Part shown: piece by piece, positions 55,741 through 64,000 of the stretch
How positions within the stretch are numbered: the first letter of the stretch is position 1
How the letters are laid out: each line of letters opens with the position of its first letter
The notes under the pieces: generated by a model
Told to the model about the DNA's origin: nothing
The model's database searches: none
What the model saw: the letters and a program-made list of their open reading frames with translations, nothing else
Program-made: the position numbers and the translations under genes
Assembly: GCA_016617855.1 (NCBI GenBank)
Contig: JAECUM010093560.1
Span: 62,001 to 126,000, forward strand
DNA length: 64,000 nucleotides
DNA from: Megalonaias nervosa
Taxonomy: Eukaryota > Mollusca > Bivalvia > Unionida > Unionidae
Reading direction: 5' to 3'

Positions 55741-57152
55741 AGCCAAACCTGTCCTAACAGTCACCTGAGTTTAGCGGTCACCAGTTCACAATGACTGTTC
55801 TAATTCTCTCCCCCTCCCCCCCTCCCCCCCCCTCTCCCCCAGCTAATTTGCTGTAGAAATTATCATGTAATCAGCAGTCACCTGGCTTGCACAGCCGGTG
55901 GCCATGTGTTTTGAACCCAGCAGTGGTTTCACACTGCCTTCTGTGGTTGCTGGAGCGTATCAGCAGTAACTGCTTCAGCTGTGCAATTAAACTTGTTTTG
56001 TTTGATGAGCAAGGCATGGTATATATAAAGGTGTATTACCTGAATCGATGTTTTAATGTTTTATATTCAATTGTACTTAGCAATCCAGTGAAATTCAGAG
56101 CACCCAATGTGTTGGCGTCAAAAATAGAGCACTTTTTACGTTACAGGAGGTATGCTGCACTAGGGATATCCCTTGTGGTTTAGTAGTCTCTGATCCTTCC
56201 CTCCCATTTCTGATATTCACACATTTACCGGTATGTTGGGGTATAGGGTCAGAGTTCATTGACTATCAAAAGATTGGAATTCGCAACCACCATGCACTGG
56301 TGGCATAGGGTAGCTGCTTACCAGTGGACCTAGCAAACTTAAATGGTGTTACATTGAGTAATATCTGCATGAAATGAATAGGAACATGATTTAATTTCTG
56401 AGAAATTCTAAGTATTTAAAATATTATGTCTTTAATCCACTTCCAAATGAGATGAAACTTCAGCATTGATGAAATTTGACCTGGTACTCACCATTTGTAT
56501 TGCTATTAACATGACTACACAAATTTCTCAACCTACATGTCCATGAAGTCAAGCGATATCAGCAATAAACCCCTATCCAATGTTGTTATAAAAAATTTGA
56601 AAACATTAAATCAAAGTCGCATATTGTTTGTAAGAAAATGAAAGGACGCATAATTCTCAACATATTTATTCTGTGAACAACCAGAAACCTGTTGCTGACA
56701 CAACAACTTGAAGAAAGTTAAAATTCATCATGAATGGAGCATGTGTCAGTGATGGGTTTGTTGTATCACATGACTACTGCATTGACGTGTTCTCTGCCTG
56801 ATCAACTTTTTGATAGGCAATTGACTCTCACCCTATACCCCAAGATAATGATAAATTTTAAAAAAATGGGATGAGTAGGGTCAAAGGAACTCAAATTAAC
56901 ATTTTAGGTGCTGCCTGCAATAGCCCCAGGAAGCTTCTTTGCATCCACTAATCATCAAAGGTCGCAAACAGAAACAACTGTCTTTTGATCTCAATGAGTT
57001 TGAGCAGCAGCTTTAGACATCATTTGTTTAAAGTGTGAACACGGTTTCATGCTTAACAATATGGCAGCCATGCATTTCACAATTACAGGTAAGCTGTCAA
57101 TTATTAATTTTATTTAGGGGCTGTTTCTACCGATAATGAGATAAAAGTGTGC

Positions 57153-57202
<50 letters not shown>

Positions 57203-57545
57203 TCATTTGTAGAGTAAGGGAGAGAGAGAGAGAGAGATAAATGAGTGTATGTACACAGTGTTGTAGTTTTCTTGAGTATTGCTTAAAGCTAAACTAAGTA
57301 CATGCATCTTGGTTGAATACTACTACTGCTGATAATAATAATAATAATAATAATGATAATAATAATACATGTGAAATGACAATAATAATAAGGATACTAA
57401 TACTACTAATAATGCTATTCAGTTCAGAATACATAAATCTGTCATGAACCAAGTTTAAGAGTTGTACCTACCTTCAGAGATCACGTGTCTACGAAGGCCA
57501 CTTTTGCCTTTTCCCATCGGTGGCTGCCTTAGACAAGTTTGACTG
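55740..57545 (+). mobile_element. Pogo/Tigger-like element family P, copy 2 (1806 bp, TA-flanked)
   Basis: The left end CAGCCAAACCTGTCCTAAC and the right end (reverse complement CAGTCAAACTTGTCTAAGG) are imperfect TIRs, each flanked by TA (55738-55739, 57546-57547). CAGTC...AACCTGTC ends with a TA target suggest the pogo/Tigger group. No transposase was recognised. Left (to about 56095) and right (from about 56800) parts are colinear with copy 1. The segment between is inverted relative to it. It contains a C-rich tract (55806-55840), (GA)n (about 57150-57238) and (AAT)n (about 57332-57366). Confidence 0.85.
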
Positions 57546-57992
57546 TATGTATAGTACTTAGACACATTCACAAACCAGTCTTGCCCTAATATAGGCTGGT
57601 AAGAATGTCTTGTCTGTTTAACCATTCATTGGGATATTCATAAGGGCATGGTCGTCTCAAAATCTAGGAATGCATATTTGGTGAATTAGTTGCAATAATT
57701 ATACCTACTATGTACAATGCATACACATGTTCAGACCTATTTCTCAGGTGGACTAGGCCATAATAATTGCGCTAATGAAAGGTCATACTTGTTGGATCAT
57801 ACTGGGAATGAATAGTGCTGAGAATGATATTCATCGGATCTTTGAGAAAATCTTGGTAGCTACATGTATTGCTGCAAAAATGTCTCTGTCTGTTCGTGTT
57901 TTATAGATTGATGGGGACATAGAATTATTATTGGTAAGTGGGTAGTCTTGTGTGAATAAGTATGTGCTAAACACTGTAGTCAACTCAAATCC
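57546..57992. other. Intergenic, nothing recognised
   Basis: AT-rich, no clear feature. Confidence 0.5.
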
Positions 57993-58232
57993 ACAACAAG
58001 AATGACTTGTCTGTTTAATATCTGCATATAGGTCAACAAGAATGACTCGTCTGTTTAACATTTGCATACAAGTCAACAAGAATGATTTGTCTGTTTAATA
58101 TCTGCATATTGGTCAACAAGAATGACTTGTATGTTTAACATCTCCAGACAGGTCAGCAAGAATGACTTGTCTCTTTAACATCTGCAGATAGGTAAATAAG
58201 AATGAGCTGTTTGTTTAACCTTTCAATGGAAT
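57993..58232 (+). repeat. 40-bp minisatellite, six units
   Basis: CAACAAGAATGACTTGTCTG then TTTAATATCTGCATATAGGT recurs at 57993, 58034, 58074, 58114, 58154 and 58194. Confidence 0.93.
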
Positions 58233-58613
58233 AATTAAAAGGGTCTGGTCCACTCAAACAGTAGGAAAGGCAGACATGAGGATATGTTTGGGGCCAGTTG
58301 AAATGCTAATTTTGAGGGAGGAGAGTTTATATTAAGTATGTTTCCTGCCCTGATGTGTCATTTTACTGTGTGTTCATTATTCTTTTATATGAAGTTTCAT
58401 TCTTGTCCCAGGTAAATTGAATCCTTCCTTCCTTCACCAGCTAGTCAGCACATTAGGATTAACATGTTCAGATTTAATTTCAGTCAGATTTCCTGTGAAA
58501 CCTAATCCCAGTAAGTGTTAAGAAGACTGCTCAGTTGAACATATTTTACTGTATTGTTTTAGTCCTTGATTGACGTATAATAATTCCCCTAATTGCCTGT
58601 CAACACTATTGTA

Positions 58614-58793
58614 GATTAGAACCTGTCTTGAAAGACCACCCTTTCTGGCAAAAAAGGCAATGGCCTTTCAAACCAGGTGGTCTCTCAAGATAGGTTGGTC
58701 ATAACACTATAATCAGTAGATCTGTGCATGCAGAACCCAGCGTCTGACGACAGGTGGTCCCTCATAGCAGTGGTCTCCCAAGACGGGCAGCTG
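58614..58793. mobile_element. ~180-bp MITE related to CCTGTC-type elements
   Basis: GAACCTGTCTTGAAAGACCACC at the left and GTGGTCTCCCAAGACGGGCAG at the right are imperfect inverted repeats, with TA at each edge. The interior repeats GGTGGTC(T/C)CTCA. Confidence 0.7.
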
Positions 58794-59569
58794 TATTATG
58801 TTTTTTTGTTTTTTTTTATTGCTAAGTTTCTAGTGAAGTTTCATCCTAACAAGGGTTTTGATAAATACATAACCAGCCTATTTTGCCCTTATTTCTTACA
58901 CTTATGACATTCAATGAATTTAGAACAGCTGCCTGAATTTAGAATAGCTATCTGAATTTAGAATAGCTATCTGAATGACTTTCAGACATGCTAGTATTGA
59001 CTTTTTATACTCTGGTGAGGTTACAGCATTCTTTTTTGTCCATCCATCCAACCATCCTCCACCTGTAGATTATTCACGTCCATCAGACTTGTGGATGAAA
59101 GTTATGCAGGTTTTGGATTGCCATGGAACTTGGTAAATATAAAGATCTTGATATGGATAGATTACTCCTGTGGTTTTTATAAGTTATTGCCCTTGCTTAT
59201 TTGTTGCTGATGGCAGTACATGTATATGACAGAATCCTTGTGAACACAACTAAACTCAAAGTGGTTTCACTGGTTGAACTTAGTACATGTGATCGTCATC
59301 AGAGCATGCAAATCACTTGTGATTTTTGTTATTGCTATTTTTGACTTTGTCAACAAATCACTTGTGATTTTTCTTATTGCCGTTTTCGACTTAGTCGACA
59401 AATCACTTGTGATTTTTGTTATTGTTTTGTTAGATTGATATGAACGCATACATCAACAAATCACTTTGCCACACAATATTTAGCTCATATCGTTATATGG
59501 CAAAGTTAGTTTATAGTCCTGAGTTTGTTGTCTGTCAAAAGACCATCCATCAATAATTGTTTGTTCCAC
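58794..59569. other. Intergenic with small tandem repeats
   Basis: 58917-58980 has three copies of a ~20-bp GAATTTAGAATAGCTATCT unit. 59308-59430 has three copies of a ~60-bp unit with AAATCACTTGTGATTTTTGTTATTG. A satellite-like fragment with TTGCCATGGAACTTGG lies near 59118. Confidence 0.75.
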
Positions 59570-60560
59570 TCTTGGGTCCATATTTCTAATCCAGCTTCAA
59601 TCAGACTTGGAGTATGAGTTTATATTATCAAAATCTTGGATGAGTTCAATAACCAGCAAACTCCATCAATATTACTGAGGTGACTTTGTATCCGACTGGT
59701 CAAAATCCATCAATATTACTGAGGTGATTTTGTATCCGATTGGTCAAAATCCATCAATATTAATAAGGTGATTTTGTATCCGATTGGTCAAAATCCATCA
59801 ATATGAATAAGGTGATTTTGTATCTGATTGATCAACCTTGTCGCCAATGTGGAGGCTATATTTCTAATCCGATTTTGATTACACTTGGAATATATATCAT
59901 TGAGTTTGATAATGAGGAAGATCCAACATATTAATGACATGACCATGCTTATGATTGACCGAGCTTGTTACCACTTTGGTAGCTGCATTAATAATCTAAT
60001 TTTGATCAAACTTGGAATATACCATGAATTTCTGAGTGTGATCCATGCATGCTAATTAGGTGATCTTGCATCTGATTGGCTGGGAGATAGATGCATGCTT
60101 ATTAGGTGATTTTACATCTGATTGGCTGAGTGAGATCTATGCATGGTAATTAGGTGATCTTGCATCTGATTGGATGGGAGATCGATGCATGCTTATTAGG
60201 TGATTTTATATCTGATTGGTTGAGTGTGATCCATGCATGCTAATTAAGTGATCTTGCATCTGATTGGCAGGGAGATCGATGCATGCTTATTAGGTGATCT
60301 TACATCTGATTGGCTGAGTGAGATCTATGCATGCTAATTAGTTGATCATATATTATATATATATGATTAGCCGAGTTTGTTGTCCCATTGGAATATATGT
60401 TTCTGATCAATTTTGTCAAACTTGAAGTATGGGCTTATATCATCAAGATCTTGGACAGTTTTGACAATGAGCTAGATCCGTGCATATTAATGAGGTAATT
60501 ATGAATCTGATTGGCTGATCAAGATATCACTGTGGAGGCCAAATAGCAGATTGCATTTTA
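59570..60560 (+). repeat. Family S satellite array (second), with local higher-order repeats
   Basis: Same markers as 11180-13080 (ATCTGATTGGCTGA, GAGCTTGTTACCACT, TTGATCAAACTTGGAATATA, ATCAAGATCTTGGA). Within it, a ~60-bp subunit with GGTCAAAATCCATCAATATTA occurs about four times (59695-59815). A ~90-bp dimer with GCATGCTTATTAGGTGAT and TGCATCTGATTGGCTGGGA occurs about three times (60045-60340). Confidence 0.82.
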
Positions 60561-61065
60561 AAGCAGGGAATTACTTATGATAAGGGCGATTGAGAATCAC
60601 GGGGTTTGGGTTGTAAAGATAGTTCTCCCCATTAGAAAACACTTTTAAACTTTAAAATATTAATTTTAGTATTCAGAATTCATGAATTTCAATAGAACAA
60701 TAAATTAATAAAATAATACACCTTAAGGATCAAATTGAGTAATCTGTAATTTAATGCTGAAGAATAAATGTAAATTAAAAATATATCATAAAAAAATAGA
60801 GAAAGAAAAACTCTTTAAGTATATAAAATATTGTATGATGTTGGGAATGCATTTGTTGTTCTGAGACACCTGGTAAGTAATGTATTTCTATTGCATATCA
60901 GTAACCATCTTTGCCCATCCAAACATACAAACAGGTTAACATTTTTAAATGATATTGCTATATTTAATGCCTAAAATATTTTATTTTTTTAGCTTTATGC
61001 TATCATGTATATGCATTATTTTGTATCATTTTATATATTACATGCTATTTATGACGTTTTTCTAA
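60561..61065. other. Intergenic, nothing recognised
   Basis: Strongly AT-rich. No repeat or coding signal was identified. Confidence 0.5.
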
Positions 61066-61318
61066 GGGGCCCCGAGTGGCCGAGTGGTCTAAAGCGCTCT
61101 CCGTTACAGATCACTGCCATGTCACCTCTGTCTGTGTGGGTTCGAGTCTAAGATTCGGCGAATGTGGATATGTGAGAAAGCTTGCCAGTAGCTTCTCGTG
61201 GGTCGGTGGTTCTTTCCGTGGATTTCCCGGTTTCTTCCTCAACCATTAATACTGGCCGCCATGTATAGCCTATCGTGTGCTGAAAAATGGCGTTAAGCCC
61301 CACAACAACAACAACAAT
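61066..61318 (+). mobile_element. SINE family A, best-preserved copy (tRNA-Leu/Ser-like head)
   Basis: It begins GGGGCCCCGAGTGGCCGAG. TGGCCGAGTGGTCTAAAGCG is a Pol III box A in the style of tRNA-Leu/Ser, and GGTTCGAGTCT at about 61140 is box B. The body has CGGCGAATGTGGATATGTGA, TAGCTTCTCGTGGGTCGG and AAAAATGGCGTTAAGCCCC. It ends in an (ACA/AAC)n tail at about 61303-61318. Other copies, all reversed, lie at 1339, 10034, 10545 and (a fragment) 31255. Confidence 0.92.
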
Positions 61319-61406
61319 ATTATTCTAAATTTATACGTGAAAATTAAGGCCCTTGATAAAAATAAAAACATTGACCCAATATGATTTTCTTCTTAACCAC
61401 TTCACC

Positions 61407-61739
61407 GCTCCGGTGCCTAAGTGGTTAGAGCGTCCGCCTTGGATGCGGGAGGTCGCGGGTTCGAACCCAGGCTGAGCCATACCAAAGACTTTTTTTAAAA
61501 AATGGTACTAGCAGCTGCCTCTTTAGGCATTCAGCATTAAGAGGTCAGTGTAGTGACTGGTCAGCCTGGTGTCAGGATAATGTGACTGGGTTGGACATGA
61601 TGCCACATGTCTGCGGCATAATGCCCCAGTATTAGACATCACTAAAAACTGCCACACTACAGACATCGTAACGATATGACTTAGTTTTTTTTTAAAGCTA
61701 CATTAAAAATCAAAATCACACATACACACACACACACAT
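61407..61739 (+). mobile_element. SINE family B, full-length copy with a tRNA-Pro-like head
   Basis: The first ~73 bases fold partly as a tRNA: acceptor GCTC/GAGC, anticodon stem CCGC/GCGG with loop CTTGGAT (anticodon TGG, Pro) and T-arm CGGGTTCGAACCCAGG. The D stem (CCTA/GAGC) does not pair, so this is a SINE head and not a functional tRNA. The body contains CATTCAGCATTAAGAGGTCA, GACATGATGCCACATGTCTG and TAGACATCACTAAAAACT. It ends in a (CA)n tail. A 5'-truncated copy lies at 12001-12263. Confidence 0.93.
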
Positions 61740-62639
61740 ATTCTTAACCACTTCAAAATTAATCACCCTTGTTAATCTAAATATAGGAACCCTCTAGTTT
61801 TCTAAATGCCTACACATGGAGTTTTTTTTCACCATAGCACAGAACTAAAAGAACAATAAACAAATTCCAGATTATCTGATTTTTTTGGTCATCAGACCAC
61901 ATTTTATTTTGCATATGGTAACTGTTGTATATACAGCATGCCCATTTAAATGTTTGCTATTCTCCCAACTATTGTTTGCACCTTGTGGGCATAGACTAGA
62001 AAGTACAATTTAAGTCGTTAGGCTATCATATCAGCCTTAATAAGGTTCTCCTTGCACATTGTTTGCTAATCATGCTTGATTCAAATTTACAACAAGTTAT
62101 ATCAGACAAATGCAGTTTTTTTTAAGCAATTATACAGAAAGTGTACAAGTAGTATACTGTTAGTGTGGCACTATGGTGACAAAAATGACAACAAGGGGAA
62201 TTTAATATTAGTATGGCACTATGGCAACAAGAGAAAACATAATGTTGAAAGTAATATGCATTTACCCTTGATGCTATAAATGTTTTTGTTTTTAGGTACA
62301 AAAATGGCAACAAGGGCAAAGTTAATGTTAAATATTAACATTACATTCCCTCTTGCCACTATAAATGTTTCTGGTTCTAGGTCAAAAATGGCACTATGGT
62401 AACAATGCTAAAATATCCTTGGGTTGAATATGCACTTAAGCTGACCAAGACACTGTTTGTCTGTCCAGTACCCGCCTGTACACACCAACACCCATGCTTA
62501 CTGACTAACATCCAAAACTAACCAACAGCTATACTTACTGACCAACACATACACCTATTGGTGGAGTGTAAGAATGGTTAAGAGGATTCACACATACATG
62601 TGTACACAAATATAATTGTATACTATCATATAAGACTGA
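61740..62639. other. Intergenic with a short GGCACTATGG repeat
   Basis: 62160-62420 contains repeated phrases (GGCACTATGG(T/C)(G/A)AC three times, AAAAATGGCA, CACTATAAATGTTTCTGGTT-like twice) and a palindromic GTTAATGTTAAATATTAACATTA. The rest is AT-rich without recognised features. Confidence 0.55.
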
Positions 62640-62859
62640 AGGGTAGCGACGGGATTGCAAATTTAGTTAAACGTTGAACAGAAAACCATAGACAAAATGT
62701 TGACTATATAGAAAGCAAAATATCTTGGCAATAGTTTGAATAGTATCTCCATTTATAAGAGAAATGAATAGCCTGAAATGAGCTTTGGGAGGAGGAGACG
62801 GTAGCATACATATGTTGTCTACAGGTCGACGTTTCCATTAGTATGCATGCACTCTAGCC

Positions 62860-63905
62860 TCAATACCTCTTTTTTCTTGAGGTTGTAGTGGTCGTTGTTT
62901 TCGTTTTGTCTTCTTGGGAGATGTTGATGTGAAGCGTGAACTCACTGCCGCTCTCTTCTTTTTTGTCTTTCCTTTAGATTTTGTTTGTTTGCTTTATTAG
63001 CTATGGTATTAGGATCCCATGGTAGAAACGAAGAAATAATTACTTCTAAAAATCTACACCCACCCGATTTCAAGATAATGTGTTTTGTCGTTGAATATTG
63101 ATTCTTGGAATGTGTTCGATGTTGATGTGTTCACTCAACATTTCAGGGTGACCGGTAGGAAATCGTGCATATTTGCACACCCGAGAATACAATACAGTCT
63201 TATTGACTGAATAAATTGATATTTGAGTTGTTCTTGAGATTCGTCGTCTTCGTCGTGAAATAAGCATATAGCAATGGTTCGTTCTCCAACAAACTGGCGT
63301 GGATTAAACTTTTCGATGTCCACCACGTCGTAATCTTCAAAGGTGTGTTAAAATTCTGGATCTGTTTTCAAACGTTGATCGTAGCGGTGTTTCCACATTT
63401 CTACTGCTTGGTAACTTGACTTTGCAATCTCTTATATCACTGGCACGTTTTGTTGCATATATCCTTCTTGGTCAGCCCTGTCCCTGAAATTCGTACACGA
63501 TCTTTGGGTTTCTTAATCACATCCATCCACGCACCACTTGTCCTAAATTTGGCACAAGTGTTATAACCAACCCATGGCTTTGGCTAAATATCGACGGCTG
63601 ACAGATTAATAGGACTGAGTGGTTTAATGGTTAGTTTGCTCGCGTACATAACTTCTTTCGGTGCACTAATCAACACGCTTTGGTAGACGCTTCCTTCGCG
63701 GGAGTTATGCCTCTATACTCAAGAAATAACTCTCGAAAAATTCCACAACAACGTCGTAAAATGCACATATCAGACGACAACATTTCAGCATCTCGTGAAA
63801 ATCAGAAGAATCTGAGTAGTGGTACCAGGTATTGAAAGCTTCTTGGTGTTCTGTTCGCATACCATTGAGGTCGTAGTAATGGGCCTCAGGCAAATGGGGG
63901 ACCAT
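62860..63905 (-). pseudogene. Unidentified broken coding block, CpG-richer than its surroundings
   Basis: The - strand carries several protein-like fragments in changing frames: 63705-63905 (66 codons, acidic and aromatic-rich, including AFNTWYHYSDSSDFHEM), 63585-63650 (MYASKLTIKPLSPINLSAVD), 63135-63326 and overlapping 63070-63267, and a Lys/Arg-rich end near 62860-62990 (RFTSTSPKKTKRKQRPLQPQ). Frames are separated by single stops or shifts. CpG is visibly denser than in the rest of the window. It may be a decayed mobile-element or virus-like gene cluster, or a host pseudogene. I do not recognise the family and did not attempt to restore it. Confidence 0.5.
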
Positions 63906-63929
63906 GACGTGTTGATTTTCTTTGGTATT

Positions 63930-63957
63930 GTGTGTGTGTATGTGTGTGTGTGTGTGA
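63930..63957 (+). repeat. (TG)n microsatellite
   Basis: TG-rich tract near the right edge. Nothing recognised after it. Confidence 0.85.
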
Positions 63958-64000
63958 ATTGGATTTTTAACTCTGCTTTAACAATTTTTCAGTCATATCT

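Noticed and set aside
61407..61479. Functional tRNA-Pro gene
   Set aside because: The D stem does not pair, there is no Pol III terminator directly after the T arm, and the sequence continues into a SINE body with a second truncated copy elsewhere.

Overview
This is an AT-rich, repeat-laden eukaryotic window with long introns. It looks like a lophotrochozoan genome, most likely a marine mollusc. That is an inference from tRNA-headed SINEs, many ~140-150 bp degenerate satellites (some carrying AGGTCA half-sites), long minisatellites and several families of terminal-inverted-repeat (TIR) transposons. Nothing in the sequence names the species.

The one recognisable host gene is the 3' part of a TBK1/IKK-epsilon orthologue on the + strand. 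Ten exons between 642 and 37148 join in one uninterrupted frame of 404 codons plus stop, and all nine introns are GT-AG. They encode the scaffold/dimerisation domain and the C-terminal adaptor-binding coiled coil. The kinase and ubiquitin-like domains lie upstream of the window. AATAAA signals at 37571 and 37623 probably end the transcript.

The introns hold two oppositely oriented copies of a 1.55 kb TIR element (5730-7296, 16762-18308) and a 1.1 kb long-TIR element carrying an internally deleted gene (3215-4325). They also hold a 1.4 kb TIR element (13198-14578), one copy of a ~1.9 kb pogo/Tigger-like element (27572-29491), SINEs and several satellite arrays. Just after exon I (33490-33561) a 31-bp minisatellite is built from the end of that exon plus its own splice donor.

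From 37.6 to 62.6 kb I see no host gene. This part has a degenerate DIRS-like retrotransposon with inverted terminal repeats and an RT remnant (39188-42622), a dense run of minisatellites of 40-64 bp units (42.7-53.2 kb), and a foldback element abutting a second pogo-like copy whose core is inverted relative to the first (55566-57545). A second satellite array and two well-preserved SINEs follow. At the right edge (about 62860-63905) is a CpG-richer, broken, coding-like block on the - strand that I could not identify.
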